From NCBI GenBank assembly GCA_964250215.1, contig CAXUEX010000101.1:1-10564 (forward strand): DNA of 10,564 nucleotides, given 5' to 3'. The notes beneath the pieces were generated by a model that was not told the origin of the DNA, did no database searches, and saw nothing but the letters and a program-made list of their open reading frames with translations. Made by a program: the position numbers and the translations under genes. How positions within the stretch are numbered: the first letter of the stretch is position 1; each line of letters begins with the position of its first letter. This DNA is from DAIDJM01 sp964250215. Its GTDB lineage: Bacteria > Pseudomonadota > Alphaproteobacteria > Acetobacterales > Acetobacteraceae. Shown here one piece after another: positions 1 to 7,230 of this stretch.

Positions 1-1
1 G

Positions 2-250
2 TCCTACGAAGACCAGTTGCGGCAGCTGGAGATCGAGCGGCAATCGACTGATCTGCAGGTGATGCGCGCGCGCGCCGCTCGCGAGAACGAGTATATCGAT
101 CGCGAATTGAAGCGGCAGGATGCGGAGGCCGACGTAACCAAATCGCAGGCCGACGCAACCCGCAACCTTGCCACCGGCGCCAGAACGCTCATGGAAGATA
201 CCGGGCAAGCCGCCATCAAGGATGCGGAGAGGCCGGCCGCGCCGAGATAG
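2..250 (+). CDS. Unrecognised charged helical protein, C-terminal part only
   Basis: Frame 2 is open from the left edge to a TAG at 248-250, giving 82 residues; the start lies outside the window. The visible part is rich in Glu, Arg, Gln, Asp and Ala, begins SYEDQLRQLEIERQ and has no hydrophobic segment. The spacing of Leu, Ile and Val suggests a long amphipathic helix or coiled coil up to about residue 60, then a looser tail ending in PAAPR. I do not recognise the family. Such charged C-terminal helices occur in structural, phage and membrane-tethered proteins alike, so no function is assigned. Its last 35 bases overlap, tail to tail, the end of the opposite-strand gene at 216-602. A TTG at 17 is in frame but is probably internal, because the frame stays open and protein-like upstream of it. 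Confidence 0.6.
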   Translation, partial: SYEDQLRQLEIERQSTDLQVMRARAARENEYIDRELKRQDAEADVTKSQADATRNLATGARTLMEDTGQAAIKDAERPAAPR

Positions 251-602
251 CGCCGGCTCGCTCGCGCCGCGGATCCAGCCCCCGCCAGTCCCGCTCGCTC
301 TCCCGCGCCGGCGATGCCGCGAAGTCGCCGAGCTCCACCGCGCTCCGCCAGCCCTGCTCCCCCGCATCCACCACCACCGCATCCTCACCGAACGCAAACC
401 ACGCATCCAGTACCGCCCGCATGTCCATGCCGGGCGCGCGGCACCGCTCCACGCTGTCGCGCACATACGCCCGCGCAAACCCGTTCGCCTGCATCAACGT
501 GGAAAAGCCGGCGATCTCCTCCACCACATTGTCTTCGGCACCACCCGACAAATCCAGAATGCGCACGCGCCAGCCGCCTTCCGGGGCGAACAGATCGCTC
601 AT
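216..602 (-). CDS. Conserved-looking small protein, translationally coupled to nadE
   Basis: This is a 128-residue protein whose ATG (600-602) overlaps the nadE stop codon as ATGA, the classic sign of translational coupling, so it should be made from the nadE transcript. Residues 1-95 look folded: it starts MSDLFAPEGGWRVRILDLSG, followed by an acidic patch (GAEDNVVEE), an aromatic-containing helix near residues 37-52 (NGFARAYVRDSVERC) and a strand-like stretch near 66-80 (DAWFAFGEDAVVVDA). The last 30 residues are Arg/Pro-rich and low in complexity, probably a disordered tail. There is no signal peptide, membrane segment or catalytic motif I recognise. The ATGA overlap argues for a real gene and possibly a role near NAD metabolism, but that role is guilt by association only. 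The 3' end overlaps the convergent gene at 2-250 by 35 bp. Confidence 0.75.
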   Translation of the reverse strand: MSDLFAPEGGWRVRILDLSGGAEDNVVEEIAGFSTLMQANGFARAYVRDSVERCRAPGMDMRAVLDAWFAFGEDAVVVDAGEQGWRSAVELGDFAASPARESERDWRGLDPRRERAGAISARPASPHP

Positions 603-2260
603 CGCACCAGCTCGGTGAAGCCGTTCGTGATCGGATACCGCCGGTCTCGCCCGAACGCGCGCGCGCTGATCTTCACGCCCGGCGGAGCCTGCCGGCGCTT
701 GTATTCGGCACGATCCAGCAACTTCCACACGCGCAGCACAGTTTCGTGCTCGAAACCGTCATCCGCCAGATCCTCCACGGATTTCTCGCCCTCGATGAGC
801 CCGGTCAGAATCGCATCCAGCACGGCATAGGGCGGCAGGCTGTCCTCGTCCTTCTGGTCGGGTTTCAGCTCGGCACTCGGCGGCTTCGCGATCACCCGCT
901 CCGGCATCACCGCCCCAACCGGCCCCAGGCCGCCGCGCGGCACATGCGCATTGCGCCAGCGCGCCAGATCGAACACCGCGGTTTTGTAAAGGTCCTTCAG
1001 CACCGAATACCCGCCGCACATATCGCCATACAGCGTCGCATACCCCACCGACATCTCGCTTTTATTGCCCGTGGTCAGCACCATGTGCCCGAACTTGTTC
1101 GATAATGCCATCAGGATCAGCCCCCGCGCGCGGGATTGGATGTTCTCCTCCGTGATGTCGCGCTGCCTCTCGGCGAACAACGGTTCCAGCGCCGCGTCGA
1201 AAGCCCGCATCGCCGGCGCAATCGAAACGGTATCATACCGTATCCGCAGCAGCCGCGCGCACGCCGCCGCGTCCTCAAGGCTTTCGCCGCTCGTGTAAGG
1301 GCTCGGCAGCATCACGGCCCGCACCCGATCTGCACCCAGCGCATCCACCGCGATCGCCGCCGAAAGCGCGCTGTCGATGCCGCCGGAAAGCCCCAATATC
1401 ACGCCGGGAAAACCGTTCTTGCGCACGTAATCGCCCAATCCCAGCACCAGGCAGCGATACGTGCTCTCCCGCGCATCCGCTTCCGCCGGCAGCGCCTGCT
1501 GCGCGCAAACCAGCCGGTCGCCCTCGCGCCGCCATTCGGTGATCGCCAGCGCCGGCTCGAACGAGGGCAGCAGCGCGGCCAGGCTCCGATCCGGATTAAG
1601 AACAAAACTCGCGCCGTCGAAAACCAGCTCGTCCTGGCCGCACACCTGCGCGCAGAACACGAAAGCCAGCCCCGTCTCCACCACCCGGTTCAGCGCCAAC
1701 TGGATGCGCCGGCCAGATTTGCCGTCCTCGTAAGGCGAACCGTTGATCGACAGCAGCAGCTCGGCACCGGTTTCGGCCAGCGTCTCCGCCACATGCGGAA
1801 ACCACCAATCCTCGCAGATCATCAGTCCCAGCCGATACCCCCGGAACACCGCCGGCCCGGCAACCGGCCCCGGCGCGAACACGCGCTTGTCGTCGAACAC
1901 ACCATAATTCGGCAGCTCGTGCTTCGCCCGCTGCGCCACGATCTTGCCGCCATCCAGCAGGAATGCCGCGTTGCGCACCCGGCCCGCTTCCGCCCACGGC
2001 CCACCCACGATCAGCCCCGGCCCGCCATCTTCCGTATCGCGCGCCAGCACCCCGATCGCCGCCTCGCACGCCGCGATAAACGCCGGCTTCAGCACCAAAT
2101 CCTCCGGCGGATACCCGGCGATCGAAAATTCCGGCGTCACCACCAGCTGCGCCCCCAGCGCCGCCGCCTCACAGCGGGCGGCACGGATACAAGCCAGGTT
2201 GCGATCGATCTGGCCCTCATGCGGGTTGAGCTGCGCCAGCGCGATCCGAAGCGGTTCCAT
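599..2260 (-). CDS. nadE: Glutamine-dependent NAD+ synthetase
   Basis: The product (553 residues) catalyses the last step of NAD biosynthesis: ATP-dependent amidation of nicotinic acid adenine dinucleotide, with ammonia released from glutamine. It is cytosolic. The N-terminal nitrilase-fold glutaminase domain (about 1-260) shows the Glu-Lys-Cys triad: Glu44 in VTPEFSIAGYPPEDL, Lys113 in RAKHELPNYG and Cys149 in LMICEDWWFP. The C-terminal synthetase domain (about 265-553) has the ATP pyrophosphatase P-loop SGGIDS at 292-297, followed by LTTGNKSEMSVGYATLYGD near 395-413. The length fits the single-chain two-domain type. I chose the ATG at 2258-2260 because homology begins at MEPLRIALAQLNP; a GTG 13 codons upstream would add an unlikely Pro/Ala-rich extension. 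No strong Shine-Dalgarno is visible. The gene is divergent from the AsmA-family gene and coupled to the 128-residue gene at 216-602. Confidence 0.97.
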   Translation of the reverse strand: MEPLRIALAQLNPHEGQIDRNLACIRAARCEAAALGAQLVVTPEFSIAGYPPEDLVLKPAFIAACEAAIGVLARDTEDGGPGLIVGGPWAEAGRVRNAAFLLDGGKIVAQRAKHELPNYGVFDDKRVFAPGPVAGPAVFRGYRLGLMICEDWWFPHVAETLAETGAELLLSINGSPYEDGKSGRRIQLALNRVVETGLAFVFCAQVCGQDELVFDGASFVLNPDRSLAALLPSFEPALAITEWRREGDRLVCAQQALPAEADARESTYRCLVLGLGDYVRKNGFPGVILGLSGGIDSALSAAIAVDALGADRVRAVMLPSPYTSGESLEDAAACARLLRIRYDTVSIAPAMRAFDAALEPLFAERQRDITEENIQSRARGLILMALSNKFGHMVLTTGNKSEMSVGYATLYGDMCGGYSVLKDLYKTAVFDLARWRNAHVPRGGLGPVGAVMPERVIAKPPSAELKPDQKDEDSLPPYAVLDAILTGLIEGEKSVEDLADDGFEHETVLRVWKLLDRAEYKRRQAPPGVKISARAFGRDRRYPITNGFTELVR

Positions 2261-2375
2261 GCCGGGTAGATAAGTCGCGCCGGGCGCCGCCGGAACCACT
2301 CCAACCGCGATCGCCCGAGCGGAGGCACGGCTTTGATGATTTCACCCCAGTCGCGATCCGCTCTAGGAAGCGCGG
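2261..2375. promoter_or_regulatory. Divergent intergenic region between nadE and the AsmA-family gene
   Basis: These 115 bases separate two genes read outward, so promoters for both should lie here or overlap the starts. No convincing -35/-10 pair could be read on either strand. On the minus strand a TTATCT sits about 10 bases before the nadE ATG, too close for a normal leader. On the plus strand AGGAAG at 2365-2370, five bases before the ATG at 2376, is a good Shine-Dalgarno for the AsmA-family gene and supports that start. Confidence 0.4.
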
Positions 2376-4796
2376 ATGCGCCTTACCCGCCTGCTGCCCG
2401 TTCTGCTGATCTTGCTGGTGCTCGCCGGGGGCGCCATTCTGGCATTCGCCAACCTCGCCAGCCCCGCCCAGCTCGCCGCCGCGCTGCAGACCGCCGCGCG
2501 CGATGCCACTGGCCGGGCGCTCACCATTGCCGGCCCCGTGCAGCTCACGGCCGGCCTCTCGCCACATTTGCGCGCCGAAACCCTGTCGCTTGCCAACCCC
2601 GATGGCGCGTCCCGGCCCGCCATGGCCACGGCCGCCCGGCTCGATGCCGATCTGGCGCTGCTGCCGCTGCTCACTGGCCAGATCGTGCTGGAACACCTCA
2701 CGCTCACCGGCCTGGACGCGAAGCTGGAACGCCTGCCCGATGGCACGCCGAACTGGCGATTTCCCACCGCCCGCAACCCGCTCTACGGCGGTGGTGGCGG
2801 CGGCGCGAATGCCGCGGCCGACCTGCACGACATCGTCGCCGAGGGCGGCCGGCTCACCTATGTGCCCGCGCCCAGTGGCCTGATCGCCACGCCCACGCTG
2901 TCGCTGCCGTTCGACCGTCTCCGATGGTCCGCGGAAAGCCAAACGGCGCTGCAGCGCGTGGCGCTGCGCGGCACGCAAGGCGGCGTCGATTACACCGTGA
3001 AGATCGAGGCCGGCTCGCTCGACAGGCTCGGCGGCGGTCCGGTCGCGGCGCTCTCCGGTTCATGGCCGCTCACCATCGATGCCGCCGCCGCCGGCGCCAC
3101 GCTGCACATCGAAGGCGGCTTCGTCCATCCCGACGAGGCTCGCGCCTACGATTTCCGCGCCACCGCCAATGTGCCGGAGCTCGAGGCGCTCCAGCCACTT
3201 ATTCCGGGCACAAAACTGCTGCCGCTGCGCGAGGTGAACTTCACCACCCGCCTCACCGACGGCAGCACCGGCGTGCTCCGCACCGAGGGCCTGTCGCTGC
3301 ATGCCGCTGCCGCGGACCTCACGCAGGCGGTTCCCGGGCTGCTGCTGAAAGAGGCGGTGCTCTCCGCGCCCGGCCCCGGCCAGCTCGCGCAGTTCGACAT
3401 CGACGGCACCTATCAGGGCGCGGCGCTGCGCCTGTCCGGCACCGCGACCCAGCCCGACGTGCTCAGCCTCGCCGCGCCCATCCAGGTGGCGCTGGCGGCC
3501 ACGGCGGGCGAGGCGAATTTCAGCGCGCGCGGCACCATCCCATCGAGCCTCGGCGGCCAAGGGCTCGATCTCACCGTCTCGGCCCGCGCGCCGGAATTGG
3601 AAGCGCTGTCGCCGCTGCTCGGCCGCAACCTGCCCGCGGCCCACGATCTCACCTTCGATGCCAAGCTAGGCGACGCCGGCTTCCGGCTGCGCGGCGTGGC
3701 ACTGCGCAATCTGCGCCTCGCCTCCTCGATCGGCGACCTTTCCGGCAACGTGACGGCCGCCTGGTCGCCGGTGCTCGATCTCAACGGCACGCTGCAATCC
3801 AGCAATTTCGATATCGACGCGCTCGGCCTCAGCCTGCACCGCGACACGCCGGAGCCGATGCCGGGGGCGGAGCCTGTGTCGCAGCCAAAACTGTTTTCCG
3901 ACAAGAAGCTGCCGTTCGCGCTGCTGCGCGGCGCCGATTCCGATCTCACTGTGACGGCCGCGCAACTTAAAGCGGGCGGCGACCACTATCGCGATGTGCA
4001 GTTCACGCTGGCCAGCCACGAAGGCCGCCTTACGCTGAACCCGCTCCGCCTCACCGCGCCGCAGGGCCTGATCGTCGGCGGCCTCACCATCGACGCTTCG
4101 GGCGAAACCCCCGCGGTCGCCGCCTCGCTGCGCTCGCCCGCGCTTTCGGCCGCGGCGCTCACGGCACTGTTCGGCTCGGAAGCCGACGCCAGCGGCACCA
4201 TGCAGATCGATGCGCAGCTCAGCGGCACCGGCCAGAGCCCGGCCGCGCTCGCCGCCTCGCTCGGCGGCCATGTCGGCATCGCAATGGTGAACGGCCGCAT
4301 TTCCGACACGCTGATCCAGAGCTGGCTCGGCAACGCGCTGGCCGCGTCCGGCATCCCGCCGCTCACCGAAGGCGACACCGATGTTGCCTGCCTGGCGCTG
4401 CGCGCCGATTTCCGCAACGGCACCGGCACACTGCGCACGCTGGCACTGGATTCGCCGCAGCTCACGCTCCAAGGCTCGGGGCAATTCAATCTCGCGGACG
4501 AAACAGTAAACCTGCACTTGCGCCCGCAGGCCGTAACCGGCGGCACCACGCTCGCCTCGCCCGTTGCCATCACCGGCACATTCCAGGATCCGCACGCCGC
4601 GCTCGATGCCGCCATGCCCGGCGGACGTTACGGCATCACCATCGGCGGCCGCGCCAACCGAAGCTGCGTCAGCGCACTCAGCCTCGCCCGCAACGGCCTC
4701 CCCGGCCCCGTGCCCAGCATCGCGCTCCCCACGCCCAACGTGCCGCAGCCCGGCGCGAAGCGGCCAGTCGATCTGCTTCAGGGCATCATTCATTGA
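2376..4796 (+). CDS. AsmA-family inner-membrane-anchored envelope protein
   Basis: This 806-residue protein has one N-terminal transmembrane segment (about residues 5-26, LLPVLLILLVLAGGAILAFA) with no obvious signal-peptidase site, predicting a membrane anchor and a large periplasmic body. The segment GRALTIAGPVQLTAGLSPHLR (about 46-66) is typical of the AsmA N-terminal domain. The long middle consists of repetitive short beta strands, with a Gly-rich loop near 138-143. The end (about 629-760) matches the AsmA C-terminal region: VNGRISDTLIQSWLG, then GDTDVACLALRADF near 665 and LTLQGSGQFNLADETVNLHL near 697. A Pro-rich tail follows. AsmA-like proteins resemble bridge-type lipid transporters and affect outer-membrane assembly and phospholipid traffic; which of these applies here is not shown by the sequence. 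It starts at an ATG with AGGAAG five bases upstream. It probably has its own promoter, divergent from nadE. Confidence 0.9.
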   Translation: MRLTRLLPVLLILLVLAGGAILAFANLASPAQLAAALQTAARDATGRALTIAGPVQLTAGLSPHLRAETLSLANPDGASRPAMATAARLDADLALLPLLTGQIVLEHLTLTGLDAKLERLPDGTPNWRFPTARNPLYGGGGGGANAAADLHDIVAEGGRLTYVPAPSGLIATPTLSLPFDRLRWSAESQTALQRVALRGTQGGVDYTVKIEAGSLDRLGGGPVAALSGSWPLTIDAAAAGATLHIEGGFVHPDEARAYDFRATANVPELEALQPLIPGTKLLPLREVNFTTRLTDGSTGVLRTEGLSLHAAAADLTQAVPGLLLKEAVLSAPGPGQLAQFDIDGTYQGAALRLSGTATQPDVLSLAAPIQVALAATAGEANFSARGTIPSSLGGQGLDLTVSARAPELEALSPLLGRNLPAAHDLTFDAKLGDAGFRLRGVALRNLRLASSIGDLSGNVTAAWSPVLDLNGTLQSSNFDIDALGLSLHRDTPEPMPGAEPVSQPKLFSDKKLPFALLRGADSDLTVTAAQLKAGGDHYRDVQFTLASHEGRLTLNPLRLTAPQGLIVGGLTIDASGETPAVAASLRSPALSAAALTALFGSEADASGTMQIDAQLSGTGQSPAALAASLGGHVGIAMVNGRISDTLIQSWLGNALAASGIPPLTEGDTDVACLALRADFRNGTGTLRTLALDSPQLTLQGSGQFNLADETVNLHLRPQAVTGGTTLASPVAITGTFQDPHAALDAAMPGGRYGITIGGRANRSCVSALSLARNGLPGPVPSIALPTPNVPQPGAKRPVDLLQGIIH

Positions 4797-4979
4797 GGAG
4801 GAAAGCCGGCCGCTACTGCAAAGAGCACCGAATGTGGACTGCCGCTCGCGGCCGCCGGTGGAAATACGCAAGGCGTTCCTCACACTGCTGCTCGCACCAC
4901 CACGTCCTCTCGGACATCCCGAAAAGCCGAGCGCGAAGTCGGCATCCATGATCGTTATGATATCGGATCGCCTAAACCC
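4797..4979. other. Intergenic spacer between the AsmA-family gene and sdaA
   Basis: This 183-base stretch has no credible coding region and no clear factor-independent terminator. At 4956-4961 TATGAT matches the sigma70 -10 consensus at five of six positions and lies 18 bases before the sdaA ATG, but no good -35 stands 16-18 bases upstream. If it is used, the sdaA leader would be only about 10-12 bases, consistent with the absence of a Shine-Dalgarno before sdaA. Co-transcription from the AsmA-family gene is the alternative. Confidence 0.35.
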
Positions 4980-6353
4980 ATGATCAGCGTCTTCGACCTC
5001 TTCAAGATCGGCCTCGGCCCCTCCTCGTCGCACACCATGGGCCCAATGCTCGCCGCCGCCGCGTTCGCAGCCGCGCTCGCCGAAAACGGCCAGCTTCCCG
5101 AAACTCAAAGCGTTCAGGTCACGCTTTACGGCTCACTCGCCTGGACTGGCCATGGCCATGCCACCGATCGCGCCATCCTGCTTGGACTCTCCGGCTGCCG
5201 GCCCCGCACCGTCGATCCCGACCGCGCCGATGAGATCGTTGCCGCCATCCACGAGAGCCGCAAACTCACGCTCGCCGGCCGCCACAGTGTCGATTTCAAT
5301 TCAACAACCGATCTGCGCTTCGACAAGATCACGCCCGCGCCGCGCCACCCGAACACGCTCGCACTCGAAGCCCGCAATGCAGCGGGCCAGACGATCGCGG
5401 CCGAACGCTGGTGCTCGGTCGGCGGCGGCTTCATCGTCCGCGAGGCCGAGCTCGACGCCCCATCGCCGCCGCAAGAAGCCGCCATCCCGCACCCCTTCGT
5501 ATCCGGAACGCAATTGCTCCGGATTGGCGAAGCGGCAAATGCCAGCATCGCCGAACTCATGCTGGCCAACGAACGCGCGCTGCGCCCGGAGGCCGAAATT
5601 GCCGCCGGCCTCGCCGAAATCGACGCCGCCATGATGGCCTGCATCGATCGCGGGCTAACCCGCACCGGCACGCTTCCCGGCGGCTTGAACGTCAAACGCC
5701 GCGCCCCCGCGCTGCTGGAACGCCTGCGCCAGCGCCGCCACTCCAACCAGCGCCTGCCGCACGAGGCCATGGATTGGGTGAGCCTCTATGCCATCGCCGT
5801 GAACGAGGAAAATGCCGCCGGCGGCCGCGTCGTCACCGCCCCCACCAACGGCGCCGCCGGCGTGATCCCCGCTGTGCTGCGCTACTGGCGCGAAAACACC
5901 ACCGGCGATGTGGAGGAAGGCATCCGCAACTTCCTGCTCACCGCCACCGCAATCGGTGCGCTGATTAAACTGAATGCGTCCATCTCCGGCGCCGAAGTGG
6001 GCTGCCAGGGCGAAGTGGGCGCCGCCTGCGCCATGGCCGCCGCCGGCCTCGCCGCCGTGCTCGGCGGCAGCAACGCGCAGATCGAGAACGCCGCCGAAAT
6101 TGCCATGGAACACCACCTGGGCATGACCTGCGATCCGATCGGCGGCCTGGTGCAGATCCCCTGCATCGAACGCAACGCATTCGGCGCGGTGAAGGCCATC
6201 AACGCCGCCTCGCTGGCACTTGCCGGCACCGGCGAACACCACGTCTCGCTCGATCGCGTGATCGCCACCATGCGCGCGACGGGTGCCGATATGCAGGCGA
6301 AATACAAGGAGACCGCCGCGGGCGGGTTGGCTGTCAACTTTATCGAGTGTTGA
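4980..6353 (+). CDS. sdaA: L-serine ammonia-lyase (iron-sulfur L-serine dehydratase)
   Basis: The product (457 residues) converts L-serine to pyruvate and ammonia in the cytosol using an oxygen-sensitive [4Fe-4S] cluster instead of PLP. It is the single-chain form, with beta and alpha domains fused. The N-terminus carries SSSHTMGP at 15-22, which fixes the start because the next in-frame ATG would remove part of it. The catalytic half contains TAPTNGAAGVIPAVL at 286-300. Three cysteines sit where the cluster ligands are expected: Cys342 (VGCQGEVG), Cys384 (MTCDPIGG) and Cys395 (IPCIERN). The last residue is Cys457 (NFIEC). In the Legionella pneumophila enzyme the terminal cysteine enters the active site and binds the fourth iron, so that self-inhibitory 'tail' appears conserved here. 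No Shine-Dalgarno is evident. It is read in the same direction as the AsmA-family gene, 183 bases downstream. Confidence 0.97.
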   Translation: MISVFDLFKIGLGPSSSHTMGPMLAAAAFAAALAENGQLPETQSVQVTLYGSLAWTGHGHATDRAILLGLSGCRPRTVDPDRADEIVAAIHESRKLTLAGRHSVDFNSTTDLRFDKITPAPRHPNTLALEARNAAGQTIAAERWCSVGGGFIVREAELDAPSPPQEAAIPHPFVSGTQLLRIGEAANASIAELMLANERALRPEAEIAAGLAEIDAAMMACIDRGLTRTGTLPGGLNVKRRAPALLERLRQRRHSNQRLPHEAMDWVSLYAIAVNEENAAGGRVVTAPTNGAAGVIPAVLRYWRENTTGDVEEGIRNFLLTATAIGALIKLNASISGAEVGCQGEVGAACAMAAAGLAAVLGGSNAQIENAAEIAMEHHLGMTCDPIGGLVQIPCIERNAFGAVKAINAASLALAGTGEHHVSLDRVIATMRATGADMQAKYKETAAGGLAVNFIEC

Positions 6354-6370
6354 AGACTGGAGGAAAGACT

Positions 6371-6388
6371 CTTCTTTCTTGAAAGAAG
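6371..6388. terminator. A/T-rich hairpin between convergent sdaA and response-regulator genes
   Basis: CTTCTTTC and GAAAGAAG form a perfect 8-bp inverted repeat around two bases; in practice a 7-bp stem with a four-base loop. It lies in the 57-base gap between two convergent stop codons (6353 and 6411) and is markedly more A/T-rich than its surroundings. The position suggests a bidirectional terminator. There is no following T run, so termination strength is uncertain. I recall similar A/T-rich palindromes between genes in Acetobacteraceae genomes, but could not compare them here. Confidence 0.45.
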
Positions 6389-6410
6389 GAAGCAAAGAAC
6401 GTTCATCGGT

Positions 6411-6758
6411 TCAGGGCTTGCGCACTTCGTTGATCGCCTGCAACAACTTGGCGGCGCCGAACGGTTTGGCAATGAAGCGCTCGCGCGCTGAGAGGCCGGA
6501 AAGCCCGGTGTAGCGGCCGCTGATATAAACCACCGCCACTTCCGGCCGCTTCGCCCGTATCGCGCGGCTCAACGCCAGGCCGTCCATGCCGGGGCCCAGG
6601 TTGATGTCGGTCACCAGCACCTCCGGGCCCTCGCCGTTCAGCAGTGCCAGGGCGCCCTCGGCCGAAGCCGAGCGCCGAAGGTCAAATCCCGCATCGCCCA
6701 GCACCTCGGCCAGGCTGTCCAGGATCAATTCGTCGTCTTCCACCAGAAGAATGTGCAA
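6411..6758 (-). CDS. Stand-alone receiver-domain response regulator
   Basis: This 115-residue protein is a single CheY-like receiver domain with no output domain. Visible signature residues are the acidic pocket Glu7-Asp8-Asp9 (LLVEDDE), phosphoacceptor Asp51 (LVTDINLGPGMDG), the switch Ser80 (VVYISGR) and the conserved Lys98 (FIAKPFG). It should be phosphorylated by a histidine kinase and act through protein contacts, for example as a phosphorelay intermediate or a regulator of a partner enzyme. No kinase gene is in the window, so the partner is unknown. The start is a TTG (6756-6758); no ATG or GTG fits, since the domain begins immediately with beta-strand 1, and the Shine-Dalgarno is poor. 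The gene lies 101 bases downstream of the RAM-domain gene on the same strand and converges with sdaA. Confidence 0.92.
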   Translation of the reverse strand: MHILLVEDDELILDSLAEVLGDAGFDLRRSASAEGALALLNGEGPEVLVTDINLGPGMDGLALSRAIRAKRPEVAVVYISGRYTGLSGLSARERFIAKPFGAAKLLQAINEVRKP

Positions 6759-6817
6759 ATCTAAACCGCCCGGCCGATAATCGCGCCACTGTGCCGCAGC
6801 GCGCGCCGCCGGCCACT

Positions 6818-6858
6818 ACAAAAGCCCGCGATGGCCAATCCACCGACTGGCCCGCGCG
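6818..6858 (-). terminator. Candidate terminator after the RAM-domain gene
   Basis: On the minus strand, just past the TAG at 6860-6862, CGCG-CG-GGCCA pairs with TGGCC-AT-CGCG around a 10-base loop (6827-6858, a stem of 4+5 bp with a 2x2 internal loop). It is followed by GGGCTTTTG. The stem is imperfect and the T run has only four bases, so this is tentative. If real, it would separate the tRNA/RAM transcript from the response-regulator gene. Confidence 0.35.
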
Positions 6859-6859
6859 A

Positions 6860-7117
6860 CTAAAGCGTGTCGTCGCGCGTGAAGGCGCGATAGGCAACCG
6901 TGGTGAACGTGTCGCGCACGCCATCCACCGTCTGGATGCTTTCGGTGACGAACCGGCCGATATCGGCATCTGGCGGCAGGCTGCAACGTAGGATCAGGTC
7001 CCACCGCCCGGAGGTGGAATACACTTCCGGCGTCGGTTCCAATTCGTCGCTGAGCTTCACCGCCACCTCGTAGGCGCGGCCCAGCTCGCATTTCACTTGC
7101 ACGAAAATCGTCTTCAC
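6860..7117 (-). CDS. Stand-alone Lrp/AsnC ligand-binding (RAM) domain protein
   Basis: The 85-residue product is the ligand-binding half of an Lrp/AsnC regulator without the DNA-binding helix-turn-helix. It begins VKTIFVQVKCELGRAYEVA, continues with PEVYSTSGRWDLIL (residues 30-43), DIGRFVTESIQTVDGVRDT (52-70) and ends FTTVAYRAFTRDDTL. This is the beta-alpha-beta-beta-alpha-beta RAM fold, which forms dimers and octamers and binds amino acids at subunit interfaces. Stand-alone RAM proteins may modulate full-length Lrp proteins by mixed assembly or sense amino acids in another way; which applies is not shown here. The start is a GTG (7115-7117): the frame remains open upstream, but that part runs into tRNA-Ala and cannot be coding. 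The GTG is only 23 bases after the tRNA 3' end, so co-transcription with the tRNA is likely. Confidence 0.9.
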   Translation of the reverse strand: MKTIFVQVKCELGRAYEVAVKLSDELEPTPEVYSTSGRWDLILRCSLPPDADIGRFVTESIQTVDGVRDTFTTVAYRAFTRDDTL

Positions 7118-7140
7118 GCCGCCACCCCATGGCAGAAACC

Positions 7141-7216
7141 TGGTGGAGCCGAGGGGAATCGAACCCCTGACCTCCTGAATGCCATTCAGGCGCTCTCCCA
7201 ACTGAGCTACGGCCCC
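7141..7216 (-). tRNA. tRNA-Ala, anticodon GGC
   Basis: The 76-base minus-strand sequence folds as a complete cloverleaf with an encoded CCA end. The acceptor stem pairs GGGGCCG with CGGCTCC and includes the G3:U70 wobble pair, the main alanine identity element. The D arm contains AGCTCAGTTGGGAGAGC, the anticodon stem is CCTGA/TCAGG with loop ATGGCAT (anticodon GGC, reading GCC codons, which are frequent in this genome), and the T arm has the standard GGTTCGAATCC. A RAM-domain gene begins 23 bases downstream and the enoyl-CoA hydratase gene ends 45 bases upstream. Confidence 0.98.
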
Positions 7217-7230
7217 GGCGCGGGAGCGGG

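Noticed and set aside
1136..2269. Plus-strand open frame antisense to nadE
   Set aside because: The translation is an Arg/His/Gln-rich shadow of a gene with all catalytic residues in place.
2333..3970. Long plus-strand open frame (545 codons) overlapping the AsmA-family gene
   Set aside because: Its translation is Arg/Ala/His-rich with no fold-like pattern, while the overlapping frame from 2376 has a membrane anchor, Shine-Dalgarno and AsmA motifs. It is a high-GC artefact.
3666..5108. Long minus-strand open frame (480 codons) across the AsmA-family gene and into sdaA
   Set aside because: It is Gly/Arg/Glu-rich low-complexity translation, antisense to two well-supported genes.
7118..7201. 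N-terminal extension of the RAM protein into the tRNA (29 extra codons)
   Set aside because: The extension is encoded within tRNA-Ala, and RAM homology begins exactly at the GTG at 7117.
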